DNA from: Hymenobacter algoricola
GTDB lineage: Bacteria > Bacteroidota > Bacteroidia > Cytophagales > Hymenobacteraceae
Assembly (NCBI RefSeq): GCF_039539525.1
Contig: NZ_BAABDH010000035.1
Location: forward strand, 1-64,000
DNA: 64,000 bases
Reading direction: 5' to 3'
Shown: one piece after another, positions 18,542 through 26,801 of the stretch
Layout: every line of letters starts with the position of its first letter
Position numbering within the stretch: the first letter of the stretch is position 1
The notes under the pieces: model-generated
The model's database searches: none
The model's input: only the letters and a program-made list of their open reading frames with translations
Told to the model about the DNA's origin: nothing
Program-made: the position numbers and the translations under genes

Positions 18542-18564
18542 GCTCCAAGGCGCAGCCTTGGAGC
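18542..18564. repeat. Short hairpin at the head of the tandem array
   Basis: GCTCCAAGGC (18542-18551) and GCCTTGGAGC (18555-18564) form a perfect 10-bp stem with a three-base loop. The right arm is the first part of the 21-bp repeat unit, so the hairpin marks the left edge of the array. Confidence 0.7.
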
Positions 18565-18825
18565 CGCGAGATTGCGCCTTGGAGCCGCGAGATTGCGCCT
18601 TGGAGCCGCGAGATTGCGCCTTGGAGCCGCGAGATTGCGCCTTGGAGCCGCGAGATTGCGCCTTGGAGCCGCGAGATTGCGCCTTGGAGCCGCGAGATTG
18701 CGCCTTGGAGCCGCGAGATTGCGCCTTGGAGCCGCGAGATTGCGCCTTGGAGCCGCGAGATTGCGCCTTGGAGCCGCGAGATTGCGCCTTGGAGCCGCGA
18801 GATTGCGCCTTGGAGCCGCGAGATN
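18555..18825. repeat. 21-bp tandem array, about 13 copies, ending in N
   Basis: The unit GCCTTGGAGCCGCGAGATT plus GC repeats without visible change from 18555 to 18824: twelve full copies and one partial. The base at 18825 is N, so the copy number was probably not resolved by the assembly. The period is a multiple of three and no frame of the unit holds a stop, which creates long open frames on both strands that are not genes. The array lies between the terminators of two convergent genes, so it is noncoding. Confidence 0.95.
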
Positions 18826-18846
18826 ATACTCCAGCGTTGGGGACAC

Positions 18847-18877
18847 AAAAAAAGGGCAGCCAAGCGGCTGCCCTTTT
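18847..18877. terminator. Terminator for the T9SS cargo gene
   Basis: AAAAGGGCAGCC and GGCTGCCCTTTT form a stem with A and T runs on both sides. It lies 23 bases beyond the stop of the minus-strand gene that follows. Confidence 0.88.
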
Positions 18878-18899
18878 CTACTCTGAGCTTGCTCAGAAT

Positions 18900-21587
18900 T
18901 TACTTCTGGATAACCAGCTGACGGATCGAGTAGTCGTTGCCCGACTTCACTTTCAGCGTGTACAAGCCAGCGGCCAGGTTCGACAGGTCCAGCTTGTTGA
19001 GCTGATTGTCGCTAACCATAGACGTGTGGATGGTCTGACCCAGCATGTTGGTTACTTCTACCTGCATGGCACCTTTGGCGTTGGCACCTTTGATGTCCAG
19101 CGTTACGATGCCCGTCGATGGGTTCGGGAATACGTTGATAGAGCGGTCCAGCGCGGCCGACGTGCCGGTGATGGCCACTACCGTGATGTCATCCACGAAC
19201 AGGGAGAACTGGTCGGCCAGGCTGTAGGCGTGGAAACCAATGAATACGTTACCGTTAGCCGCTGGCACGATTGGGGCCACCTGCGTTGGGGCCGTACCAG
19301 GGGAAGTGGTGGTGTACGTCGTACCCAGGATGTTGGCATTCTGGAAGATGGTCGTAGTCATAGCGGCTGGCGTAGCCGCGTTGCCAAACTTCACTTCCAT
19401 GCGCTCAGGATACAAAGTAGCGCTGTTAGCGCGGTACTTGAACTGGAGCTGGTAGCGGGTGCCAGCGCGCATGAACATGGCCGGGGTGAAGAACCAGTCA
19501 TCACCGGGGTTGGTCGTGCTGTAGTTGTAACGCATGGCGTTCGGCGCCGAAGCGGAGGACGTCGAGGCAATTACAGACCAAGTGTTGGCATCGTTGTTCG
19601 AGTCGGTTACGGTGATGCCGCAAGGCAGCGTACCGGCCGCTACGCCATCGAAGTTCTCAGCATACGGGAAGGTCGTGATGATAGGAGCGATGCAAGCCGT
19701 GGTGAAGGAGAAGGGACCCGACAGCGTGCTCTGATCCGTAGCACCGCAGTTGGCGCGGATGTAGAACTGATACGTGGTGGACGAGTTCAGGCCCGAAATG
19801 GTGTACGGCGAACCCGTGATTGTAACCGTGGTGCCGCCGGTAGCAGGGTTGAAGCCAGTTACGCCGTAGATAACAGTGTAGCCGGTGCCGTTGGCCGGAC
19901 CCGTGAAGGTGAAGGTACCCGAGTTGCCCGTGGTGCCCGTAACGGTAACGGCGGTAGGAGGCAGGCAGGTAGCCGCTGCTCCGTACGCAACTTCCATAGC
20001 CAGACGGGTCTTAAAAGTAGTCGCGCTGATGTCCGTCCATGGATCCGTGGGCAAGCCGCGGAAGTAGTAGGTGGCCACGCGCAGCGGGTCTTCGTTTTGG
20101 TAGGCAATCTGTGGATTGGACGTGCCGCCCGATGGCTCCTTAATGCCAACGTAGTAGGCACCCGAAACCGGCACGCCTGGCAGCGGAATCGTGACAGCGC
20201 CAGCCGCCGGCGTCCGCGTGAGCGTCGCTGAGGTGTAGAGGACAGCACCAGGAGTACCACCGGTGCCGGTTGCGTCAAAGATGACAACCTGATAAGGCTG
20301 AACGTTGTTAGCCGAGGCGGCGAAAGTGAATTTTACTTCGTTGACCGCGGCCGGCTGAACGGCAAAATGCTTGGTAGCGATGACGCCATCAGCAGCGCCG
20401 GCGCCAATACCCGTGGCCGCGAAGGGTTGAGTATCGTCGATGTACGTAGCGCGGTTAGGCGTTACGACCTGCGTGTAGGTAGCCGTGTTGTTGGCCGTGT
20501 TGACATCACCGGACACGGTGGTCTGCACGCTAACGTTATTGGTACCCAGCGCAAGCGTGGCAGGGTACGGGGCAAACGTTACGATCGTCGTCGCACCGGC
20601 GGCCAGCGAGGCTACCGTTTGGGTGTTGCTGAACGTGTTGGCTCCCCCTACCGTCAGGGTTACGGGCAGGTTAGTGAGGGGTTGGTTGCCCAGGTTGCGC
20701 ACGGCCGCCGATACCGCATGCGGCAGCGAGGTGGGCGTAGCCAGCTTGCCGAGCGTGTAAACGGTGGCCACGGTGGCATCTACTACTGGTACCGGGGTAC
20801 CCTGGTTGAAGCGGTAAGTGCGGCCGGCATCGGGCAGGAAGGTGTTACGCACAAAGTGCGAAGGGATAAGCCCACCGGCTTCGGCGGCAAAAACCGTCGT
20901 GGTCCAGGCCGTAGCGCTGGAAGCCTTTTGGGCGAAAAGACGATCGGCTGGCGTTGCGCTGGCGCCTTTGAGGCCGACCAGGAAACCAACGCCAATCGGG
21001 GCAGCTGTGCCAGCTGTCCAGGCGCCGTATACGAATTCAATCCGGCTCGACCCTTCGTAGAGCTTGGCCTGAAACTGAATAGTGGCAAACTGCGCCGTTT
21101 TATCGGCCAGGTTTTCCCACTGAATGGTGCAGACCCGGCTGCCCGCCGCACCGGTCGTCGAAACCCGGAACTCGGTTGGGGAGGTCGTCTGGTTGGGAGC
21201 ACCCGTCAAGTCGATACCGCCGAGTGGGGCAATGATATTCAGGTCGGGAGCCGCTACAAAGTTGAAAATGTTAGCTGCCGAAGGTGGCGTCGTACCAAGC
21301 TTGATGAAGCCGTTGGTGTTCAGAACAAAATCGGTGTAGGCCGTACCGTTAAACGTAAAGCTAAACCCGATGGGCGTAACGGCCGAGTTGGCGTCGTCGT
21401 TGTTAGCCGTGGTAATTACCGTGCCCGTAGTAGCCAGATCGGTGTAGGTGCCGGCTAGGTTCGAGGCATTGGACGGAACGTAATCCAACTGAGCGTAGGC
21501 AGAAGTGCTGCCCAGGGCCAGCGCTGCCGCCAGTCCCAGCTGCCGCCAGCGTTTGGTTGGACGACTTGTAGTGTAGGGGTTCGTCAT
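18900..21587 (-). CDS. Secreted T9SS type A cargo with Ig-like, FN3 and MAM-like domains
   Basis: 895 residues from the ATG at 21587, chosen because the sequence then opens with a signal peptide (about 15-33, ending STSAYAQ). The N-terminal part is beta-rich and adhesin-like. A CARDB-like repeat (about 265-350) is followed by a fibronectin type III domain (about 545-625) and a choice-of-anchor/MAM-like domain (about 635-800, FPYAENFD...W....). The C-terminus is a clear T9SS type A sorting signal (NVFPNPSTG...LGQ...LAAGLYTLKVKSG...RQLVIQK). It is expected to be exported by T9SS and anchored or released at the surface by PorU. The precise function is unknown; adhesion is possible. Confidence 0.88.
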   Translation of the reverse strand: MTNPYTTSRPTKRWRQLGLAAALALGSTSAYAQLDYVPSNASNLAGTYTDLATTGTVITTANNDDANSAVTPIGFSFTFNGTAYTDFVLNTNGFIKLGTTPPSAANIFNFVAAPDLNIIAPLGGIDLTGAPNQTTSPTEFRVSTTGAAGSRVCTIQWENLADKTAQFATIQFQAKLYEGSSRIEFVYGAWTAGTAAPIGVGFLVGLKGASATPADRLFAQKASSATAWTTTVFAAEAGGLIPSHFVRNTFLPDAGRTYRFNQGTPVPVVDATVATVYTLGKLATPTSLPHAVSAAVRNLGNQPLTNLPVTLTVGGANTFSNTQTVASLAAGATTIVTFAPYPATLALGTNNVSVQTTVSGDVNTANNTATYTQVVTPNRATYIDDTQPFAATGIGAGAADGVIATKHFAVQPAAVNEVKFTFAASANNVQPYQVVIFDATGTGGTPGAVLYTSATLTRTPAAGAVTIPLPGVPVSGAYYVGIKEPSGGTSNPQIAYQNEDPLRVATYYFRGLPTDPWTDISATTFKTRLAMEVAYGAAATCLPPTAVTVTGTTGNSGTFTFTGPANGTGYTVIYGVTGFNPATGGTTVTITGSPYTISGLNSSTTYQFYIRANCGATDQSTLSGPFSFTTACIAPIITTFPYAENFDGVAAGTLPCGITVTDSNNDANTWSVIASTSSASAPNAMRYNYSTTNPGDDWFFTPAMFMRAGTRYQLQFKYRANSATLYPERMEVKFGNAATPAAMTTTIFQNANILGTTYTTTSPGTAPTQVAPIVPAANGNVFIGFHAYSLADQFSLFVDDITVVAITGTSAALDRSINVFPNPSTGIVTLDIKGANAKGAMQVEVTNMLGQTIHTSMVSDNQLNKLDLSNLAAGLYTLKVKSGNDYSIRQLVIQK

Positions 21588-21724
21588 AAGGTAGGGTGTT
21601 GTTGAAGAAGGTGGAGAAAGAAAACTTGAAAAGGTAACGTGAGGCAGATGCTGGGAAGTCAGCACTATCACAGGGTTTCGCGAGTACAAGGTGCTAAAAT
21701 TCCTTGAAAAAGAAGATAATAAAA

Positions 21725-21753
21725 TTGAGCTAAAACTCACCCTCGTACCTTTC
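21725..21753 (+). promoter_or_regulatory. Putative promoter for the DUF2520 gene
   Basis: TTG at 21725-21727, an 18-base spacer and TACCTTTC at 21746-21753 fit the Bacteroidota pattern (TTG, about 19 bases, TAnnTTTG) with one mismatch in the -7 box. The start codon is 23 bases downstream. Confidence 0.5.
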
Positions 21754-21775
21754 CTCCTAATTACAGGCCTTTTTT

Positions 21776-22609
21776 ATGCCCGCAGATTCTTCTCCGCTTC
21801 GTATTGTGTTGCTTGGTGCGGGTCGCGTAGCCACCCAGCTGGGGCCGGCGCTGTGGCGGGCGGGCCACCAGATTCTCGGGGTGTGGAGCCGCACCGCGGG
21901 CAGCGCCGCGGCCCTGGCCGCCCAGATTCCCGGCGCCCAGGCCCTCGACAGCGCGGGCCTGCGGGAGTTGCCGGCCGCCGACATATATATCCTGGCCGTA
22001 CCCGATGCGGCAGTAGCCGCAGTGCTGGCCGCCGTAGCTCTGCCGCCGGGCGCACTGGCCGCCCACACGGCCGGGGCGCTGCCGCTGGGCGTTTTTGAGG
22101 CGTATCCGCAGTTGCGGGGCGGCGTGTTCTACCCCCTGCAGACCTTCAGCCCGGGCCGGAGCGTGGACTGGGCCGGCGTGCCGCTGTGCGTGGAGGCCAC
22201 GGCGGCGGCCGATGAGGCCCTGCTGGTAGTCCTGGCCCGGAGCCTGAGCAAGTCGGTGCTGGTGGTAGCCACGCCGCAGCGGCAGGCCCTGCACGTGGCC
22301 GCCGTCTTCGCCAGCAACTTCACCAATCATTTGCTGGGCATCAGCGACGCGCTGGCCCGGCAGGCCCAGGTGCCGTTTGCGCTGCTCACGCCCCTAGTGC
22401 GCGAAACGGTGGAAAAAGCCCTGCACCATCCCCCTTTCACCGTGCAGACCGGCCCCGCCGTGCGCCACGACAACGCTACGCTCGATTTTCACCGGGCGGC
22501 GCTGGCGGCGCATCCCCGCTGGCTGGCCTTATATAAGGAGCTGACCGACAGTATTCAGGCGCAAAGCGGGCCGCCGCCGCCAAACAACGAGGAGCTCCCG
22601 CCGCTTTGA
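21776..22609 (+). CDS. Rossmann-like and DUF2520 domain protein
   Basis: 277 residues. The N-terminal Rossmann domain begins IVLLGAGRVATQLGPAL (GxGxxxxxL), as in NAD(P)-dependent dehydrogenases. The C-terminal DUF2520 part is recognisable from GVFYPLQTFSPGR and HVAAVFASNFTNHLL, a helical segment like those of 6-phosphogluconate- or F420-dependent enzymes. The reaction is unknown; an NAD(P)-dependent reductase is a fair guess. It is the first gene of a plus-strand run that continues with a ferredoxin, iscX and a kdsC-like gene. Confidence 0.85.
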   Translation: MPADSSPLRIVLLGAGRVATQLGPALWRAGHQILGVWSRTAGSAAALAAQIPGAQALDSAGLRELPAADIYILAVPDAAVAAVLAAVALPPGALAAHTAGALPLGVFEAYPQLRGGVFYPLQTFSPGRSVDWAGVPLCVEATAAADEALLVVLARSLSKSVLVVATPQRQALHVAAVFASNFTNHLLGISDALARQAQVPFALLTPLVRETVEKALHHPPFTVQTGPAVRHDNATLDFHRAALAAHPRWLALYKELTDSIQAQSGPPPPNNEELPPL

Positions 22610-22635
22610 TTCGGAAACCGGGGTGCGTACCTTCG
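22606..22635 (+). promoter_or_regulatory. Putative promoter for the ferredoxin gene
   Basis: TTG at 22606-22608 (overlapping the preceding stop codon), a spacer of exactly 19 bases and TACCTTCG at 22628-22635 match the Bacteroidota promoter with a single -7 mismatch. The GTG start follows 33 bases later. Confidence 0.6.
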
Positions 22636-22668
22636 TGCCCGCATTTTGCCTTCCCAAGCACTTCCTCC

Positions 22669-23001
22669 GTGAAAGTCGTTAACATCACCTTTAAGTTTCA
22701 GGACGGCCAGCCCGAGCAGACGCACGTAGCGGCGCAGGGGGAGTCGGTACTGGACGTTGCGCTCAACAACGACATTCAGCTGCAGCACAACTGCGGCGGG
22801 GTGTGCGGCTGCAGCACCTGCCACGTGTATGTGCTGCAGGGCGAAAACGACCTGCCTGAAATCAGCGACAAAGAAGAGGACTTCATTGACCGGGCCGTAA
22901 ACCCGCGCATTAACTCCCGTCTGGGCTGCCAGTGCGTGGTACAGGGCGGCACCGACGATCTGGTGGTTCTGATTCCCGCCCAGGAGTTTCTGGGGCACTA
23001 A
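22669..23001 (+). CDS. fdx: 2Fe-2S ferredoxin, adrenodoxin/Isc type
   Basis: 110 residues from the GTG at 22669 (MKVVNITFKF). The cluster ligands are C42, C48 and C51 in the pattern CGGVCGCSTC, with the fourth Cys in LGCQC (C87 or C89). HVYVL after the third ligand and EEDFIDRA are typical of ISC ferredoxins. It carries electrons for iron-sulfur cluster assembly or for a redox enzyme. The iscX gene follows 102 bases later, which supports the ISC role. A good promoter lies upstream, so it can be transcribed on its own. Confidence 0.9.
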   Translation: MKVVNITFKFQDGQPEQTHVAAQGESVLDVALNNDIQLQHNCGGVCGCSTCHVYVLQGENDLPEISDKEEDFIDRAVNPRINSRLGCQCVVQGGTDDLVVLIPAQEFLGH

Positions 23002-23103
23002 CTATTTCAGTTGCGGGTTACGCGTTGCCGGCTGCCAGCCCGTTCTGGTGCCCGGCGACCCTCGACGGGCAACTGGCCACTGAACACACGAAACCCAAAT
23101 TCT

Positions 23104-23343
23104 ATGGCCCACTTTGAGCCCCCCATCCAGTGGAACGACCACGAGGACATTGCCATGGCGCTGTATGAGAAGTTCGGGGCTGAATTTGGCGAAGCCAAAA
23201 TCTACCGCATCCGCTTCACCGAGCTGCTCGACTGGATTATGACCCTGCCCAACTTTGCCGGCCAGCGTGAGCAATCCACCGAGGGCCATCTGGAGCAGAT
23301 CCAGGCCAAATGGGTGTACGAGTGGCGCGACAACCAGAAATAA
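23104..23343 (+). CDS. iscX: Fe-S cluster assembly protein IscX
   Basis: 79 residues from the ATG at 23104. The acidic IscX family is recognisable from IQWNDHEDIAMALYEKF near the N-terminus, the RFTELLDWIMTLP segment, and the C-terminal GHLEQIQAKWVYEW. IscX binds IscS and iron and modulates cluster assembly. An earlier in-frame start would add a tail not present in the family. It sits between the ISC-type ferredoxin and the kdsC-like gene on the same strand. Confidence 0.93.
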   Translation: MAHFEPPIQWNDHEDIAMALYEKFGAEFGEAKIYRIRFTELLDWIMTLPNFAGQREQSTEGHLEQIQAKWVYEWRDNQK

Positions 23344-23390
23344 GCCCGGCGGCCCCTTCGATGGGCGCTGTCTTTCCTACCCAACCCGCT

Positions 23391-23897
23391 ATGAGTTCTA
23401 CGCCTGCTGCCCCCGACCTGTCCGCTGTCAAAGCCTTTATTCTGGACGTCGACGGGGTGCTGACCGATGGCACGCTGCTGGCCCTGAACTCCGGGGAGCA
23501 GGCGCGGGCCTTTCACATCCGCGACGGCTACGCCATCCGGCACGCCCTGCGCCGGGGCTACCGCATTGTGGTCATCTCGGGTCGGGAAGAGGAAGGCGTG
23601 CGCAAGCGCCTGGAGTCGCTGGATGTACACGACATCTACCTCGGAGTTGATGACAAGATGAAGATCTTCAACAACTACATCAACACCTACCGCCTCGATC
23701 CGGCCCACATTGCCTACATGGGCGACGACATGCCCGACATTGAGGTGATGCGCCGCTGCGGGGTGGCCGCCTGCCCCGCCGACGCGGCCGCCGACGTGCA
23801 CCAGATCAGCCAGTACGTGTCGGCCCTGCCGGGCGGACACGGCGCCGTGCGCGAGCTGATTGAGACCGTTATGAAGCTGCAGCAAACCTGGCACTAG
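23391..23897 (+). CDS. kdsC: HAD phosphatase, 3-deoxy-D-manno-octulosonate 8-phosphate phosphatase (KdsC) family
   Basis: 168 residues from the ATG at 23391; an in-frame ATG at 23361 is an alternative. The HAD motif I is FILDVDGVLTDG (nucleophile D19, acid D21), motif II is VISGRE and motif III/IV is YMGDDMPDIEVM. The lack of a cap domain and the length fit KdsC, which makes free Kdo for lipopolysaccharide. Closely related phosphatases act on other sialic-acid-like sugars, so the exact substrate is not certain. It is the last gene of the ferredoxin-iscX run. Confidence 0.88.
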   Translation: MSSTPAAPDLSAVKAFILDVDGVLTDGTLLALNSGEQARAFHIRDGYAIRHALRRGYRIVVISGREEEGVRKRLESLDVHDIYLGVDDKMKIFNNYINTYRLDPAHIAYMGDDMPDIEVMRRCGVAACPADAAADVHQISQYVSALPGGHGAVRELIETVMKLQQTWH

Positions 23898-23968
23898 CCT
23901 GGGTGCAGCGGAAGGATAACAGCCGCTCCCTCACCTTTTTGTACGGGGTGAGAGGGGCCAAAAGCGAG

Positions 23969-23998
23969 TTGCAGTTTTCTAAAATCCCTCTATATTTA
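23969..23998 (+). promoter_or_regulatory. Putative promoter of the cold-shock gene
   Basis: TTG at 23969-23971, a 19-base spacer and TATATTTA at 23991-23998 match the Bacteroidota promoter closely. The start codon is about 33 bases downstream behind a pyrimidine-rich leader. Confidence 0.65.
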
Positions 23999-24031
23999 CC
24001 CACTCATCCATTCATCCTTTTTTTTCCTTTC

Positions 24032-24226
24032 ATGAAAACAGGAACCGTAAAATTCTTTAATGAGTCGAAGGGCTACGGCTTCATTACAGATGACACGACG
24101 AAAGAAGATTTCTTCGTGCACGTTACCGGCCTTAACGGGGGCCAGATCCAACAAAATGACCGCGTGGAATTTGAAACGCAGGAAGGCCGCAAGGGCGTAA
24201 ATGCAGTCAACGTGAAGAAAGTGTAG
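24032..24226 (+). CDS. Cold-shock domain protein (CspA family)
   Basis: 64 residues, a single cold-shock OB-fold domain. Both RNA-binding motifs are intact: RNP1 as KGYGFI (residues 13-18) and RNP2 as FFVHV (27-31). It binds single-stranded RNA or DNA and acts as an RNA chaperone. The gene has its own promoter and terminator, so it is monocistronic. The pyrimidine-rich leader just before the ATG is notable but too short for a classical cold-shock riboswitch. Confidence 0.95.
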   Translation: MKTGTVKFFNESKGYGFITDDTTKEDFFVHVTGLNGGQIQQNDRVEFETQEGRKGVNAVNVKKV

Positions 24227-24257
24227 GGTTTCCTACCCTGGTTATTTTAGCTTGCTT

Positions 24258-24290
24258 GAAAGCCTCTCCGGTTGGAGAGGCTTTCTTTTT
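24258..24290. terminator. Terminator of the cold-shock gene
   Basis: GAAAGCCTCTCC (24258-24269) and GGAGAGGCTTTC (24274-24285) form a perfect 12-bp stem with a tetraloop, followed by TTTTT. Confidence 0.95.
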
Positions 24291-24361
24291 GCGCCGCTGC
24301 CCACTCCGGAGTCGGTTGCGGGTCAGTATCACCATCTTTGTACCCCAATCCGCCCGTTGCC

Positions 24362-25282
24362 ATGCCCGTACCCGCCCCGCCGTCTGCTCCGGCCCCGCCC
24401 GCCGGCCCCGCCCGGGCGGGCGGCTGGGCGGCGCTGTGGCAGCTGGTGCGCTTTCCCAATCTGGTCATCATGGCCCTGTGCTTGGCGCTGGTCCGGGCCT
24501 ACCTGCTCGGGGCTGCCCGCCCCCTCACGGCGCTGGACGGCGGCCGGTTTGCGCTCCTGGCGCTGGCGGCGCTGTGCGTGGCGGCGGCGGGCTATATTAT
24601 CAATGACTACTACGATGTTAAGATTGATGCCATCAACCGGCCCGAGCGGCTGGTAGTGGGGCGGGTGGTAAACCGCCGCCATGCCATGCTGGCCCACCTG
24701 CTGCTCTCGGGGCTGGGCGTGCTGGTGGCCGGGCTGCTGGCGCCGCTGCTGGGGCTGGTCAACCTGGGCTCGGCGCTGCTGCTGTGGGGGTATTCGGCTC
24801 GGTTCAAGCGCCTGGCGCTGGTCGGCAACCTGAGTATTGCCACGCTCACGGCAGCGCTGGTACTGCTGCCCGAACTGCAGCTGCGCACCGGCCTGCCCCT
24901 GGTATGGGGCTACGCCCTGGCCGCCTTCCTGCTCACTATGGTGCGCGAGATAGTCAAGGATGCGGAAGATATGCGCGGCGACGCCGAGCACGACTGCCGC
25001 ACCTTGCCCATTGTGTGGGGTGTGGCCCGCACGAAGTGGGTGACGGGCTTTTTTCTGCTGTGCCTGGTCGTGTTTGTGGCGGGGGCGGCTGGGCAGGCTG
25101 GGCGCAGCGGCCACTGGCTGTTCGGGGGCTGGCTGCTGCTCACGGTGCTGGGGCCCCTGCTGCTGCTGGGCCGGCTGCTGGCCCGTGCCGACCGCCGCCG
25201 CGACTTTGCCCGCCTGAGCGCCTGGTGCAAGTGGATTATGCTGGCCGGGGTGGTGTCGATGGTGCTGACAAAGCCGGGCTAA
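24362..25282 (+). CDS. UbiA-family prenyltransferase (geranylgeranylglycerol-phosphate geranylgeranyltransferase-like)
   Basis: 306 residues from the ATG at 24362, with about eight transmembrane segments. The two Asp-rich prenyl-diphosphate motifs are present: NDYYDVKID (N81 to D89) and DAEDMRGD (from about D200). Bacteroidota proteins of this subgroup are usually named after the archaeal-type enzyme that prenylates geranylgeranylglycerol phosphate, but the acceptor here is not proven and could be another small molecule. A CATCTTTG sequence at 24333-24340 resembles a -7 box. The N-terminal Pro/Ala-rich stretch precedes the first helix. Confidence 0.85.
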   Translation: MPVPAPPSAPAPPAGPARAGGWAALWQLVRFPNLVIMALCLALVRAYLLGAARPLTALDGGRFALLALAALCVAAAGYIINDYYDVKIDAINRPERLVVGRVVNRRHAMLAHLLLSGLGVLVAGLLAPLLGLVNLGSALLLWGYSARFKRLALVGNLSIATLTAALVLLPELQLRTGLPLVWGYALAAFLLTMVREIVKDAEDMRGDAEHDCRTLPIVWGVARTKWVTGFFLLCLVVFVAGAAGQAGRSGHWLFGGWLLLTVLGPLLLLGRLLARADRRRDFARLSAWCKWIMLAGVVSMVLTKPG

Positions 25283-25390
25283 AACCGTAAGCCCGACGGT
25301 TGCGTTAGCAGCAGATGCACCAGCCGAGGGCAGTATATAACTCTTTGTATTCCGGCCCTGTTCTGTTCCGTATTGTCCAACTTTCCTTGT

Positions 25391-26620
25391 ATGCGTTTTC
25401 TATTCTCTCTGCTGGCCCTGGGGCTGCTGAGCACCACCGTTCGTGCCCAAACTACGCCTGCGGACTCCTCTGCGGCCGCCGCCGCGGCCACTCCGCCAGC
25501 TGTAGCCCCGAAAACGGGCCGGTTTGCCAAGCTTCTGGAGGCCAGCGACAAGCCCAGCTTTGTGCCGATTCCGGTGTTGTTTTCCCAGCAGGAAACGGGC
25601 CTCGCCGTGGGCCTCTCGGTGTTGCCCGTGTGGCGCTTCGGCACCGATACGACCACGCGCAAGTCTAATGCGCGGTTCGTGGGCTGGATCAGCCAAAAAA
25701 AGCAGACCAGCCTGCAAGTCACGCACAACGTTTTTACCCCCGGGGAGAAGCTCTACCTGCTGGGCGAAATCAGCTACTACGACGTTAACTTCTTTTATTA
25801 CGGTATCGGCAATGACACCCGTAAAGCCGATGAGTCGGAGGTCGCCTACAAGCTCTTTATCTTCAACCAGCGCGTGATGCCGCGCATCGCGCCCAACCTG
25901 TTTGCCGGTCTGCAGTACCGCTTCACCGGCCTGCGCAGCGTGAAGTACGACCAGCCGGGCGAGGAAGGAGGCATCAATAAATTTCAGAAGGACATAAACG
26001 ACGGCCGCATCTCGGCTCTTGAAGCCGGCGGAGGCAACACCTCGGGCTTCGGCCCGGCCGTCCTCTACGACGGTCGCGACAACGTGCTGGCTACTTATCG
26101 GGGGCAGTACCTGCATCTGCACAGCATGTTTGCGGGTAAGTATGCGGGCAGCGACTACACGTTCAGCCGCTTTCAGATCGATGCCCGGCACTTCCAGCCC
26201 TTGTTTGGGAATACCAAAACCATTCTGGCCCTGCAGTATCTGGGGCAGTTTCATACGGGCGGCAAGGTGCCTTTCCGGGAGCTCAGCGCTTTCGGGGCCG
26301 ACCTGGGCGGCTCGATCTACAACTACGCCACGCTGATGCGCGGGATTTATGAAGGGCGCTTCCGCGACCGGCAGATGATGACCTTCCAGGCTGAGCTGCG
26401 CCGCAAGCTGTTCTGGCGCATCGACGGGGCCGTCTTCGGGGCCGTGGGTGAAGTAGCCAATCAGGTCAAGGACTTCTCGCCCGACGGGACCAAGTTTGCC
26501 GCCGGGGTAGGAGGGCGCTTCAACTTCAACCGCCGCGACCGGCTGAACCTCCGGCTCGACTACGGCGTTGGGTCCGGCGGCAATTCCGGGGTGTATTTTT
26601 CCGTGGGAGAAGCGTTTTAA
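25391..26620 (+). CDS. BamA/TamA-family-like outer-membrane barrel protein, copy 1
   Basis: 409 residues from the ATG at 25391. A signal peptide (1-20, ending TVRAQ) and an Ala-rich linker lead straight into a beta-barrel; no POTRA domains are present. Surface-antigen-like hallmarks include VLYDGRDNV, the aromatic strands, and the C-terminal RLDYGVGSGGNSGVYFSVGEAF ending in Phe. It shares most of its body with the next gene, including KPSF.P.P..FSQ.ETG and VLPVWRFGTD. The pair is a recent tandem duplication. The function is unknown; a channel or assembly role in the outer membrane is inferred. Confidence 0.8.
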   Translation: MRFLFSLLALGLLSTTVRAQTTPADSSAAAAAATPPAVAPKTGRFAKLLEASDKPSFVPIPVLFSQQETGLAVGLSVLPVWRFGTDTTTRKSNARFVGWISQKKQTSLQVTHNVFTPGEKLYLLGEISYYDVNFFYYGIGNDTRKADESEVAYKLFIFNQRVMPRIAPNLFAGLQYRFTGLRSVKYDQPGEEGGINKFQKDINDGRISALEAGGGNTSGFGPAVLYDGRDNVLATYRGQYLHLHSMFAGKYAGSDYTFSRFQIDARHFQPLFGNTKTILALQYLGQFHTGGKVPFRELSAFGADLGGSIYNYATLMRGIYEGRFRDRQMMTFQAELRRKLFWRIDGAVFGAVGEVANQVKDFSPDGTKFAAGVGGRFNFNRRDRLNLRLDYGVGSGGNSGVYFSVGEAF

Positions 26621-26801
26621 AGCAGCCTGGGTTGATTGCCGCCCACATCCGCCCGGTGCGGCGGTGAAGTGTGCAGGAAAGCAGCAGAGCCCTGACGGAC
26701 CCGCCCGGGCCGGAATGCTGGTTAGCGTCAAAACCGTATCTTCCGCCACCTGACTTCCTGCCGTGGTCGGCATCCCGACCCGCTCGTTCCTTGCTTCCCC
26801 T

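Noticed and set aside
18555..18824. Tandem array considered as a CRISPR array
   Set aside because: Units are contiguous and identical with no unique spacers, and no cas genes are nearby.
16503..18863. Long minus-strand open frame running through ccmF and the tandem array
   Set aside because: It is antisense to a clear ccmF, contains the N, has no family resemblance and exists because high G+C and a stop-free 21-bp unit keep frames open.
18525..20231. Plus-strand open frame starting with ALEPRDC heptads
   Set aside because: The heptads are the array read in one of six stop-free frames; the rest is antisense to the T9SS cargo gene.
24000..24031. Cold-shock riboswitch in the csp leader
   Set aside because: The leader from the likely promoter to the ATG is only about 30 bases, too short for the known structure.
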